Positions 41,489 to 50,169 of a DNA stretch of 64,000 bases are shown here, piece by piece. Location of the stretch: assembly GCF_900176515.1 (NCBI RefSeq), contig NZ_FWXV01000008.1:248001-312000 (forward strand). Direction: 5' to 3'. Within the stretch, counting starts at the first letter, position 1, and each line of letters starts with the position of its first letter. Source of the stretch: Kibdelosporangium aridum. GTDB taxonomy: Bacteria > Actinomycetota > Actinomycetes > Mycobacteriales > Pseudonocardiaceae. A program made the translations under genes and the position numbers. Below the pieces are notes generated by a model. It had not been told where the DNA came from, did no database searches, and saw only the letters and a list, made by a program, of their open reading frames with translations.

Positions 41489-41536
41489 ACCGGGCGTACC
41501 TCTCTGTCTATTGAGGACATTGACAAGAAGAACCTC

Positions 41537-41665
41537 ATGACCACAACCCGGCCACCCGTATCGGTCCGCCGACGACTTCCGGGTGAGGTGCTGCGGACGG
41601 AAGTGCCGGATGAACCCCGTTGGCGTAGCATCCACTTGATCGCTGTTTGCTCTAGACCCTGGTGA
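41537..41665 (+). CDS. Possible 42-residue peptide upstream of the radical SAM gene
   Basis: ATG at 41537 opens 42 codons starting MTTTRPPVSVRRRLPGEVLR and ending HLIAVCSRPW. It lies in the 263-base region before the radical SAM gene; no clear Shine-Dalgarno precedes it. It could be a leader peptide or chance. Confidence 0.2.
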   Translation: MTTTRPPVSVRRRLPGEVLRTEVPDEPRWRSIHLIAVCSRPW

Positions 41666-41751
41666 CGTCGCTGTCAGCGCGTGTCAGTCGTGCTCGTCGC
41701 TGATCGCCGTTCCCTGGCCGAACCCGGCGAGCTACCCGAGGGAGCCGCGCA

Positions 41752-43293
41752 GTGAGAGTAGGGATCCTCGATCTTCTGGGTCCGCCGGTGCGGCGTCCGG
41801 TGGATCTCGGCTATCAGCTGTTGATCACCAAGCAGTACGCGAGCATCACCCCGCAGGCCATCTCGGTGTGGTGCCGCCGAATGGGGCATGAGACCTTCTA
41901 CGCCACCTATTACGGCGTGGGCAAACCGCATCGCCTGTTGCCCGCTGACCTGGACGTGGTGTTCATCTCCTGCTACACGCAAGTCAGCCATCTCGCGTAC
42001 GCGCTGGCGAAGCTCTATCGCGGTGCCGGTGTCCGCACGGTGATCGGCGGCCCGCACGCCAAGGCGTTCCCGGTGGACTGTCTGCGTTTCTTCGACCTGG
42101 TCGTGGGGGAGTGCGACCCGCCGCTGGTCGCCGACATCCTGGCCGGGGACTTCGATCCGGGCACCTTGGTCTCGGCCCGCCAGCCGTTCGACGACGTGCC
42201 GGCCGTCGAGGAACGGATGCCCGAAATCCGCTCGTCGGCGTTTTTCTGGGGCCGCAAGCCGCTGCTGCTGTCGGCGGTGCCGATGCTCGCGAGCATGGGC
42301 TGCCCGTACCGATGTGACTTCTGCATCGATTGGAACAGCACCTACCGGGCACTGCCCGCGGAGCGGCTCAGCGCCGACCTGCGCTACCTTTCCCGGCACC
42401 TGCCAGGCACGCTCACCGTGTTCCACGACCCGAACTTCGCGGTGAAGTTCGACGAGGTCTTCGAGACCCTGGAGGCCCAGCCGCCTGGCCAACGGCCGCC
42501 GTACATCATCGAGAGCTCGCTCACCGTGTTGCGCGGCGACCGGCCGCGTCGCCTGAAGGAAACGAACTGCGCGATGGTCGCGCCGGGTGTCGAGTCGTGG
42601 ACCGACTACTCGAACAAGGCCGGCGTCGGCCGTACCGGCGGGGTTGCGAAGGTCGACCGGGTCGCCGCGCACTTCGCGCAACTGGCCGAGAACGTGCCGT
42701 ACCTGCAGGCGAACTTCATGTTCGGTCTCGACACAGATCAGGGTGACGAACCGGTCGAGCTGACGAAACGGTTCATGGACCTGGCCCCGTTCGCCTTTCC
42801 GACGATCAACATCCCCGTACCGTTCGGCGGTACCCCGCTGCACGACGAACTCGCCGCGAACGGACGGATCCTCTCCGCCATGCCGTTCAGCTTCTACTAC
42901 GCGCCCTATCTGGTGACCACCATCAAAAACTACGACCCGATCACCTATTACGAGAAACTCATCGAGCTTTACTCGCACGCCGCATCCCCCACGATGCTGC
43001 GTCGACGGCTGCGCACCACATCCAATCGCGCCGTCGGATACGTTCACCGGGCACGCACAGCGGGTTTCCGTTCCGACATCATGAGCTTCCGGCGGATTCT
43101 GGGAATGCTGCGATCAGACCCGGCGTTTCTGGCGTTCCACGAGGGCAGAACCGCCACCCTGCCGGGGTTCTACCGCCATATCAGCGAGCGCATGCTGGGC
43201 CGCTACGGTGAACTGCTGTCGCCCGCCGACCGGACCCCCGACCTCTCACCGGCTGACCACCAGCCACACCACTTCACCACCAAAAAGCGGTAA
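41752..43293 (+). CDS. B12-binding radical SAM protein
   Basis: 513-residue enzyme. An N-terminal Rossmann-like B12-binding region (about 1-160: LDLLGPPVRRPVDLGYQLL, VIGGPHAKAFPVD) is followed by a radical SAM core with the 4Fe-4S motif ASMGCPYRCDFCID (CxxxCxxC, about residues 184-194). The C-terminal 100 residues are a helical extension. These enzymes methylate or rearrange unactivated carbons. A GGGAG precedes the GTG. No biosynthetic genes flank it, so the substrate is unknown; it is an orphan of the cobalamin-dependent class. Confidence 0.87.
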   Translation: MRVGILDLLGPPVRRPVDLGYQLLITKQYASITPQAISVWCRRMGHETFYATYYGVGKPHRLLPADLDVVFISCYTQVSHLAYALAKLYRGAGVRTVIGGPHAKAFPVDCLRFFDLVVGECDPPLVADILAGDFDPGTLVSARQPFDDVPAVEERMPEIRSSAFFWGRKPLLLSAVPMLASMGCPYRCDFCIDWNSTYRALPAERLSADLRYLSRHLPGTLTVFHDPNFAVKFDEVFETLEAQPPGQRPPYIIESSLTVLRGDRPRRLKETNCAMVAPGVESWTDYSNKAGVGRTGGVAKVDRVAAHFAQLAENVPYLQANFMFGLDTDQGDEPVELTKRFMDLAPFAFPTINIPVPFGGTPLHDELAANGRILSAMPFSFYYAPYLVTTIKNYDPITYYEKLIELYSHAASPTMLRRRLRTTSNRAVGYVHRARTAGFRSDIMSFRRILGMLRSDPAFLAFHEGRTATLPGFYRHISERMLGRYGELLSPADRTPDLSPADHQPHHFTTKKR

Positions 43294-43301
43294 GGCGCGG
43301 G

Positions 43302-43502
43302 CTATGGATGCCCGCGCTCGGACGTGACGGTACGTGCCGGCGTGAGGGCTCTGGCGCCGAGCGCTGACGCCGTGACCAACAGCGCGGGCAGCAACAGCGC
43401 GGCTGCCAGACCGACGTAGTCTGCGAGACCGCCGACGGCGTCCTTGATCGCGGGTATACAAGCGGCCCAATTGGCGAAGACGAACCCGGTCAGTCTCGTC
43501 AT
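43302..43502 (-). CDS. Small hydrophobic hypothetical protein
   Basis: 66 residues, MTRLTGFVFANWAACIPAIK followed by a membrane-helix-like DYVGLAAALLLPALLVTASALGARAL. No Shine-Dalgarno and no recognised family; may be a remnant of a larger membrane protein. Bases 43503-43591 hold the promoter of the next gene. Confidence 0.3.
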   Translation of the reverse strand: MTRLTGFVFANWAACIPAIKDAVGGLADYVGLAAALLLPALLVTASALGARALTPARTVTSERGHP

Positions 43503-43591
43503 CGAAGGCCATTTGGCACGTGATGCTGAGCCCTTCGTCCCTGCTTGAGGAATGCCAGGGCGGGAAACCTCGGTAATGAGGTGATATCACC

Positions 43592-44431
43592 ATGAGTACG
43601 AACTCTTCCGAACGGCCCGCACGCAAGCGCTGGCAATGGATCGCCGTGGCCGCGACAGTTCTGCTGATCGTGGCGACCGCGGTCTTCGTGGTCGTCCTGA
43701 CCGGTGATCGGCGTGATCAAGGCGTCGCTCCGCCCGGCACGCCGATCGCTGGTTCGAGCACGGTGTCGCCACCGGCCTCGACGACGGTGTCCGCGTCGAC
43801 GACGAGCACCATGTCCTCGCCGATCGAGGGTTACCAGATGCTGTATCCGTTTGCCAGTGTCGCTGATGCGAAGCAATGGCAGGCCAGTTACCGGCAAGGC
43901 GGTCACCAGCCGTGGCATCTCGACGCCGGGATGACCGCCCTGTCGTTCACCCAGGCCTACCTCGGGTACACCACCATCGACCGGATCACGAGTACGACGG
44001 TGGCCGGTTCGCAGGCCTGGATCGGTGTCGGATACGCCCTGCCCGACGGTGGTACCAGCACTGCCGCGACGGTCCACCTCGTGAAGACAGGCACTGATGA
44101 AGACTCGCCGTGGGAGGCCGTCGGCACGCGGGACAAGGTGTTGACGCTCACGCAGCCCGCCTACGGTTCGACGGTCACATCGCCCGTCGCAGTCGGTGGC
44201 CGGATCACCGGCGTCGACGAGAGCCTGGACGTGCAGGTACTGGCCGGCAAGCGGATCGGCGGGACCAGCATGATCCCGGCAGGCGGCACGAACGTGGCAT
44301 GGCAGGCGAATGTGTCGTTCACCGCTGCAGAAGGCACAACGCTGACCATCGCCGTGGCGACCGGCGGACACGTCGCGGACGTCGAGTTGTTCGCGATCAC
44401 TGGTGTGCGCACCGGCTCCCAGCCGCAGTAG
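43592..44431 (+). CDS. Membrane-anchored Gmad2/Ig-like domain protein
   Basis: 279 residues. A short basic cytoplasmic tail, one helix (WIAVAATVLLIVATAVFVVVL), and a Ser/Thr-rich linker (SSTVSPPASTTVSASTTSTM) lead to an extracellular region. The last 90 residues (LTLTQPAYGSTVTSPVAVGG...VSFTAAEGTTLTIAV) resemble the immunoglobulin-like domain known from spore-germination and secreted proteins (Gmad2). The middle (YQMLYPFASVADAKQWQASY) resembles substrate-protein-like globular domains in actinobacteria. GAGGTGAT precedes the ATG. Role unknown. Confidence 0.75.
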   Translation: MSTNSSERPARKRWQWIAVAATVLLIVATAVFVVVLTGDRRDQGVAPPGTPIAGSSTVSPPASTTVSASTTSTMSSPIEGYQMLYPFASVADAKQWQASYRQGGHQPWHLDAGMTALSFTQAYLGYTTIDRITSTTVAGSQAWIGVGYALPDGGTSTAATVHLVKTGTDEDSPWEAVGTRDKVLTLTQPAYGSTVTSPVAVGGRITGVDESLDVQVLAGKRIGGTSMIPAGGTNVAWQANVSFTAAEGTTLTIAVATGGHVADVELFAITGVRTGSQPQ

Positions 44432-44763
44432 TAGTCACCGCGCGAGGTGTAGCCCAGGTTCTCGACCGGCTCAGGTTTCCCGCGGTGCGGGAAACCGGCG
44501 ACAATACCGGTCGTGCTGGCGTGGATGGCTGCTGAATCCACTGTGGATTTACCCGGCTGCACTGACGCCCACGGCTTGTGGAACGGCCGGCACGGGCTGG
44601 CAGCTGGTCTTGTTGTCCAAAGTAGATAGTAGTGGTCTTGGCCGGCCGGCGACTCGTGTCCAGTCTGAAGCGGCCGTGTGACTTGGGTCCTTTGAGGTTT
44701 CGGACTGTGTGGTTCCGGGCATACGGTGAACTGGCTGAGGACGGAAACTGGCAGGGTGGACGT
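44432..44763. other. Intergenic region with a hairpin terminator
   Basis: GGTTTCCCGC (44474-44483), a 3-base loop GGT, and GCGGGAAACC (44487-44496) form a perfect 10-bp stem downstream of the stop. The remaining ~260 bases lack a gene; the first 44 codons of the frame before the pseudokinase ATG look noncoding. Confidence 0.6.
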
Positions 44764-45732
44764 ATGGGTGGCAGGTCGCGGGTGGTGGATGGGTTGCTGC
44801 CGCCGGACACCGTGATTGGCGACGGACGTTACCGGTTGCTGGAACCCGTCGGCGCGGACGAACGGGACGGCGCGCAGTTGTGGCGGGCGCGCGACGGCAA
44901 GCTCGACCGAGATGTCGCATTGACCGTTCTGACTGGTGATTCCTCGGGCCCTGACACTGTGCGGCACACGTTGCAGCGTGCCGCGTCTGTGTCCCGCTTA
45001 GTGCATCCCGGCGTGGCGCCAGTGCTGAACGTGTTGAGCGTCGGTGATGGCGTGGCTCGCGGCGAGGGCATCGTGGGCATCATCGCCGCCGAATGGACCC
45101 GGGGCACGGGCATGACTGACGTGGTCGCACGGGAGCCAGTCACACCGGTCCATGCCTGTCTGCTGCTTGAACCCCTCGCTGACGCGATGGACCGGGCTCA
45201 TCGACGCGGTGTGGTGCTCGGCGTGGGACACCCGCTGCGCATCCGGGTCACTCCTGCGGGCACGCTACGGCTGGCGTTTCCCGGCCCACCGGCGGGAGCA
45301 ACCCTGACCGACGACGTGCGCGGCCTCGGCACGATCCTGTACTTCCTGCTGACCGGCAGTTGGCCAGTGCCGGGCGGCCCACTCGTCTCGCCTCGGGAGT
45401 TGCAGCCGGAGGTCCCGGTCGACCTGTCCGAGATCGCGATCCGCAGTATCGCCGACGTCAGTGCCGGCGGCATCCGTACCAGTGACAGCATCCTTCGGGT
45501 TCTCCGGTTGGTGTCCGAGAACGCCGAACGCGCCACCACGCTCGCCGCGCTGCCCGACGACAACGAAAACACCCCTGACGTCGAGAAGGACGGCGCGGTC
45601 TGGATCACGAAACCGCCAGTCAACGACGCCGCACGGCGCAAGAAGGTGGCCATCGCCGCCGCGGTGCTCGTGCTCATCTCGATAGGTGTGATTGTGTGGG
45701 TCGGCGCCACCGTGATCGGTATGTTCCTCTGA
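44764..45732 (+). CDS. Membrane-anchored pseudokinase
   Basis: 322 residues from the ATG at 44764, preceded by AGGGTGG. The fold is recognisable as a Ser/Thr kinase (DGRYRLLEPVG, QLWRARDGKLDRDVALTVL, LEPLADAMDRAHRRGVVLG, DVRGLGTILYFLLTGSWP) but the catalytic residues are lost: the glycine loop is degenerate (GADERDGAQ), the beta-3 Lys is Thr (VALTVL), HRD is replaced by GVGHPL and DFG by FPGPP. A C-terminal helix (KVAIAAAVLVLISIGVIVWVGATVI) anchors it in the membrane. It resembles the pseudokinase part fused to MurJ/MviN in actinobacteria, here alone. Likely a phospho- or FHA-partner scaffold. Confidence 0.82.
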   Translation: MGGRSRVVDGLLPPDTVIGDGRYRLLEPVGADERDGAQLWRARDGKLDRDVALTVLTGDSSGPDTVRHTLQRAASVSRLVHPGVAPVLNVLSVGDGVARGEGIVGIIAAEWTRGTGMTDVVAREPVTPVHACLLLEPLADAMDRAHRRGVVLGVGHPLRIRVTPAGTLRLAFPGPPAGATLTDDVRGLGTILYFLLTGSWPVPGGPLVSPRELQPEVPVDLSEIAIRSIADVSAGGIRTSDSILRVLRLVSENAERATTLAALPDDNENTPDVEKDGAVWITKPPVNDAARRKKVAIAAAVLVLISIGVIVWVGATVIGMFL

Positions 45733-46101
45733 GAAATCCACGGAACAGCGGATGACCACACCAGCCCCCTCTCCACAATGGACATAGGGCTGCGGAAGTA
45801 CCGACGGCTCGGCGCCACCTCCTACCGCTACCGCGATGAGACGGTCCGGATTCCATCGGGCCAGGCTCGGCACGCTTGAAGCGATGTCTGGTCGAGTAAG
45901 CCGTGTGTGCATGCGTGGGTGGCTGTCGAGTGCGTTCAACGCGAACGCGGCTGTGGCCGTTGCCTGCCGATTCAAGCGAAAACCAAGAAGTTGCCCCGTT
46001 CGGCCGGGCACGTTGTGGCGAAGTGACCCGGCGCGGGCCACAACAAGTGGGCCACGCCGGTTGATGTTACGAATGATTGACAGTTTCGAGAGGGGAATGT
46101 C
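45733..46101. other. Intergenic region carrying the left inverted repeat
   Basis: About 370 bases. A 33-codon frame (45778-45879) starts MDIGLRKYRRLGATSYRYRD but has no supporting signal. The left arm of a ~45-bp inverted repeat lies at 45971-46015. Promoter elements of the downstream small protein should be here. Confidence 0.5.
45971..46015 (+). repeat. Left arm of imperfect inverted repeat
   Basis: Matches the reverse complement of 46522-46565 at about 39 of 45 aligned positions by hand, with one gap; the outer 16 bases (TTCAAGCGAAAACCAA) are identical. The two arms bracket the small secreted-protein gene. Confidence 0.75.
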
Positions 46102-46521
46102 ATGTCGTTCAAATCAGTAATGGCCGGCGTCGCGGTTATGGCGACAACGGCGGCAATGTCGATTGCTCCGCAGGCTCACGGAGCTCAAACTGCTGCCGGG
46201 AACGGTGACGTTCTACCCGCCGTGCAAGTGCCTCAGCCGGACAGCAGAGTCGACCGAGGTATTCGAATCTTCCGCGAGTACACGGGAACGGGATACAAGA
46301 TCTGGGCCGAGGTGGCAGACCGGCACAGCGCCTTCTACGGGCATTTTCATCTGTGGGGTCCGGGATTGGATGTCAACGCCCCAGCGCATGGTGAGGCGTT
46401 CTGGAAGTTCGAACAGGACACAAGTGAATATCATGGATCCGGGAACGGTTGGGCGTGCGCTGAAGGCTGGCGGTGGACCGACCGCTGGGAGTCAATGGGA
46501 CGGCCGTGCATCCCGGTTTAG
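46102..46521 (+). CDS. Small secreted protein
   Basis: 139 residues: signal peptide (residues 1-28, cleavage after AHGA), then a mature domain of about 110 residues rich in aromatic and charged residues (FREYTGTGYKIWAEVADRH, GHFHLWGPG, CAEGWRWTDRWE) with two Cys near the C-terminus. GAGAGGGGA precedes the ATG. No family recognised. It is flanked by the inverted repeat at 45971 and 46522. Confidence 0.75.
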   Translation: MSFKSVMAGVAVMATTAAMSIAPQAHGAQTAAGNGDVLPAVQVPQPDSRVDRGIRIFREYTGTGYKIWAEVADRHSAFYGHFHLWGPGLDVNAPAHGEAFWKFEQDTSEYHGSGNGWACAEGWRWTDRWESMGRPCIPV

Positions 46522-46565
46522 CAAGGTGCCCGGCCGGACGGGGTAGTTTTTGGTTTTCGCTTGAA
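46522..46565 (-). repeat. Right arm of imperfect inverted repeat
   Basis: Begins one base after the stop codon of the small secreted-protein gene and ends 50 bases before the SARP start. See the left arm for the match. Confidence 0.75.
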
Positions 46566-46615
46566 ACGATCGGTCAGCACCGCTATGCCTAGGGGTGGGG
46601 ACAGGGGAGGAGTCG

Positions 46616-49600
46616 ATGTTCGAATGTCGCCTGCTCGGCAGCGTCGAGGTCCGCGTCGATGGCCGTCTCGTGGACATCGGCCCTCCCAGACAACGGTGTG
46701 TCTTCGCGGTGCTTGCGGTCGAGGCCAATACAGCGGTGTCCGTTGATCAGCTCATCGACCGGGTCTGGGCTGATCATCCACCGCTGCGCGTGCGCAGCTC
46801 GCTCCACAGCTACCTGACGCGGCTGCGTCGCGCACTCCGTTCGACCGGGATGCGCATCATCCAGCGGTCGGGCACGTACGTCCTGGCCGTCAACGAGCAG
46901 GCGATCGACCTGCACCGGTTCCGCGATCTGATCAGCCAGGCTCGCGCCGAGGCCGATGACGAACTCGCGTTCGTCCTGGCTGAGCAGGCCCTGGAATTGT
47001 GGCGCGGTGAGCCGTTCGCCGGCCTGGACACGCCTTGGCTGGTGGGCGTGCGCACCGGCCTTGAGCGAGAACGAGCCACTGCCCGACTCGACCACATCGA
47101 CGTTGCGTTGCGCTGTGGGCAGCACGCCCGACTGCTGCCCACACTGTCCACATTGGCCGATGAGAACCCGCTGGACGAACGGCTTGCCGGGCAACTGATG
47201 CTCGCGTTCTACCGCACCGGACGCCAAGCCGATGCCCTGGCGCACTACCAGTACACCCGGCAGCGCCTGGCCGAAGAACTGGGCACCGACCCCTGTCCCG
47301 ACCTCCAGCAGCTCCACCGGCACATCCTCGCCGCTGATCCGAGTCTGACGTTGGTGGCGGCAACCGGAGCCCGTGCGCGCGGCCAGCCGCCCCTCGCTCA
47401 ACGGCCGCGCACCAACCTGCGTCCCGCGCTCACTGAGTTGATCGGCCGCGATGGAATGGTGGCCGAACTGCGGTCACTCTTGCGGACCGCCCGTCTGGTC
47501 ACCCTCACCGGGCCGGGCGGGGTGGGGAAGACCCGATTGGCGTTGGAGGCCGCGTCGCAGCTGGTGGACGAGCTCGCCGATGGCGTGTGGCTGGTCGAGC
47601 TCGCCGCTGTCGACCGTACCGGCGGGCCCGGGGTCGCCGGTGAGGTGCTCGCAGTGCTCGGGATCCACGACACCGATCCGGGACCGATGCTGGACAAACT
47701 CGCGGTCGTGCTGTCCACCCGGCAGGTGTTGCTGGTACTGGACAACTGTGAACACCTGATCGAGTCCGTTGCTGAGCTGGCGGAGAAACTCCTGCTGGCC
47801 GCACCGGACCTGCGAATCCTGACTACCAGCCGGGAGCCGCTCGGCATTCCCGGTGAGGTGGTCTGGGGTGTTCCAGCGCTGGATGTGCCGGATCCGGCCG
47901 ACACAAGTGATCTCGACCGGTACGGCGCGGTACGGCTGTTCGTGGCCAGGGCCGCCGCGGCGGCACACGGGTTCGCACTCGACGCTGGAAACCGGGCGGC
48001 CGTGGCGCAGTTGTGCATCCGGCTTGACGGAATCCCTCTGGCACTTGAACTCGCGGCCACCCGCGTACGGACGGTCGGCGTGCACGGGCTAGTGGAACGG
48101 CTCGACGACCGGTTCCGCCTGCCGGCCGTCGATCACCGGGGCACGCCCGCACGACATCGGACGCTGGCTACTGTGATCGACTGGAGTTGGCAGTTGCTCA
48201 CCGAGCCCGAGAAGGCGGTGCTGCGCAGGCTGGCCGCGCACAGTGGCGGGTCCACAATGGATGCCGCCGAGGCGACCTGTTTCGCGGCCGACGTCCCCGC
48301 CGCCGATGTGATGGACCTGGTGACCCGGCTGGTCGACCGTTCCCTCGTGGTCATGGTCGACCAGCCGGGCGGTCCGCGGTTCCGGCTGCTGGAATCCATC
48401 GCGGCGTACGGCGTCGAACGGCTACGCGAAGCTGGGGAACTCGACGAAGTGCGCGCTCGGGTCGCCGAGTACTACGCGGATCTGGCCGTCCAGGCCGACT
48501 CGTCGCTGCGCGGCCCTGAGCAACAACAGTGGTTACGGCGGCTGGACGCCGAATCACCCAACATGTACGCCTGTCTGAACATTGCCATCTCCACCGGTGC
48601 AGTGGACTGCGCGCTGCGCATGGTGAACGCGTTGACCTGGTACTGGTTCCTGCGTGGCCGGCTGGCCGACGCCCGCCGGTCACTGGCCGCGACGCTGGCC
48701 GTCGTGCCGCCTGCCAGTGGGAACACGACTGCGGAGCACAGCGCACGGGCATACACAGCGCATGCCGCGATCACTTTGCTGCAAGGCGATTCCGCCGGCT
48801 GGGCGGCCCGGCGGCAGGCTGTCCTCGACAGGTGCGATGGCATCGCGGACACTGACACGAAGGCCAGGGCGCAGTATTTCCTGGCCCTCGCCGAGGCCGA
48901 AGTCGGCAACGTGGACGGCGCCGAGCGGCTGCTGGCACAAACGCTGGACGCCTTCGACAAGACCGGTAATCGGTGGGGGACGGCAGCAGCGCTGGCCACG
49001 CGGGCGAAACTGGCCCATACCCGAGCAGACACCACCGCGCTGGAGCGCGACGGAACACGCAGCGCCGAACTGTTCCGGACGCTTGGTGACCGATGGGGCT
49101 TGCTGCAGGCGACAGAGTGGCTCGGCGGACTGGCCGAGATGACTGGGGACCATGAGCGGGCCACCCGGCTGTATCAGGATGGGCTGCACCTCGCCGAGGA
49201 GTTCGAACTGTGGCCCGCAGTGGCCCGGCACCTCAGCTGGCTCGGGTGGATCGCGCTCGAGTTGGGCGACCACATCCGTGCGCGGGAGCTGTGCGAAAAG
49301 GCGATGCATTTGGCCATCCAGCAGGATTCCCAGCCCAACATGGTCTTCGCCGAACTGGGGCTGGGTTTCTCGGCGCGGCGGGCCGGAAAACTCGACATCG
49401 CCGAGACCCACCTGCACAACCTGATTGAGTCAGCCACGCGTCAGACCGACGGCCCGCACGCGATGCACGTCGCCATGGTCCTGGTCGAACTAGGGCTCAT
49501 CGCCGAGTCGCGTGGGGACCCGGAGACGGCGCTCGGACTGCATCTAAAGGCGTTCGACGTCGCCCACCAACGCGGCGACATCCGGGACCTCGCCTTCGCG

Positions 49601-49864
49601 ACAGATGGACTGGCCGGAGCCCTGGCAATGACCGGGCGGCATGTCGACGCGGCCCGGCTGCTCGGCGCTGCGGCAGCGTGCCGTCTCACCCTCGGCCTGC
49701 CACTGGCGCTCGATGAACGGGAAGATGTCAATCGAATCACCGCCGCGGTACGCGCGGCCCTCGGACCAGACCAATTCGCCGCCGAGTTCCACCACGGCCA
49801 CCAAGCCGGCGCCGTCAGCCTCCGAGCCACCCTGCCACCCACGGGCCGTCTACGGCCGACCTGA
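46616..49864 (+). CDS. AfsR/SARP-type regulator with NB-ARC and TPR domains
   Basis: 1082 residues. GGGAGGAG precedes the ATG at 46616 (a frame opens at 46595). N-terminal OmpR-like winged helix (FECRLLGSVEVRVDGRLVD, VWADHPPLRVRSSLHSYL), bacterial transcriptional activator domain (about residues 90-240), NB-ARC ATPase (Walker A GPGGVGKTRLALE, about 299-311; VLLVLDNCEHL; LTTSREPL) and a long TPR region. This is the AfsR architecture. Such regulators activate antibiotic clusters or pleiotropic secondary metabolism after binding direct repeats. No cluster genes are adjacent. Confidence 0.92.
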   Translation: MFECRLLGSVEVRVDGRLVDIGPPRQRCVFAVLAVEANTAVSVDQLIDRVWADHPPLRVRSSLHSYLTRLRRALRSTGMRIIQRSGTYVLAVNEQAIDLHRFRDLISQARAEADDELAFVLAEQALELWRGEPFAGLDTPWLVGVRTGLERERATARLDHIDVALRCGQHARLLPTLSTLADENPLDERLAGQLMLAFYRTGRQADALAHYQYTRQRLAEELGTDPCPDLQQLHRHILAADPSLTLVAATGARARGQPPLAQRPRTNLRPALTELIGRDGMVAELRSLLRTARLVTLTGPGGVGKTRLALEAASQLVDELADGVWLVELAAVDRTGGPGVAGEVLAVLGIHDTDPGPMLDKLAVVLSTRQVLLVLDNCEHLIESVAELAEKLLLAAPDLRILTTSREPLGIPGEVVWGVPALDVPDPADTSDLDRYGAVRLFVARAAAAAHGFALDAGNRAAVAQLCIRLDGIPLALELAATRVRTVGVHGLVERLDDRFRLPAVDHRGTPARHRTLATVIDWSWQLLTEPEKAVLRRLAAHSGGSTMDAAEATCFAADVPAADVMDLVTRLVDRSLVVMVDQPGGPRFRLLESIAAYGVERLREAGELDEVRARVAEYYADLAVQADSSLRGPEQQQWLRRLDAESPNMYACLNIAISTGAVDCALRMVNALTWYWFLRGRLADARRSLAATLAVVPPASGNTTAEHSARAYTAHAAITLLQGDSAGWAARRQAVLDRCDGIADTDTKARAQYFLALAEAEVGNVDGAERLLAQTLDAFDKTGNRWGTAAALATRAKLAHTRADTTALERDGTRSAELFRTLGDRWGLLQATEWLGGLAEMTGDHERATRLYQDGLHLAEEFELWPAVARHLSWLGWIALELGDHIRARELCEKAMHLAIQQDSQPNMVFAELGLGFSARRAGKLDIAETHLHNLIESATRQTDGPHAMHVAMVLVELGLIAESRGDPETALGLHLKAFDVAHQRGDIRDLAFATDGLAGALAMTGRHVDAARLLGAAAACRLTLGLPLALDEREDVNRITAAVRAALGPDQFAAEFHHGHQAGAVSLRATLPPTGRLRPT

Positions 49865-50169
49865 CAACCAGACGCCTCAGCCGCCGAAACAGGCGAACGC
49901 AAGCCAACGCACTGTGGTGGTGTCCATTTCGCTTGTCGTGTCGTCGTGGGACCACCAGACCGTGGTCGCGGTCAGCGCGACCACGACACCTGCGGCCACG
50001 AATCTGCGTTTTTCACTATCAAGCCCCCACTCGAGTTGCTGAAACGAACCTCGCTGGGGGAGTCTCGTGAAGCTGCCTTCAAACCCCTTCAACCCGGTTT
50101 GAAGATTTGCTGGACCGGCAGGGCAGTGGCGGCGTGAGTCCTTTGTGGATAGGGCAAGCCGGGGTTGGG
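49865..50169. other. Intergenic region between SARP and TerC genes
   Basis: On the minus strand 49877-49999 a GTG-initiated 40-codon frame (AAGVVVALTATTVWWSHDD...) has one membrane-helix-like stretch, but no Shine-Dalgarno; it might be a tiny membrane peptide or chance. Nothing else is seen. Confidence 0.3.

Noticed and set aside
44632..44763. Upstream extension of the pseudokinase to 44632
   Set aside because: Lacks a Shine-Dalgarno and codon pattern; ATG at 44764 has AGGGTGG in front.
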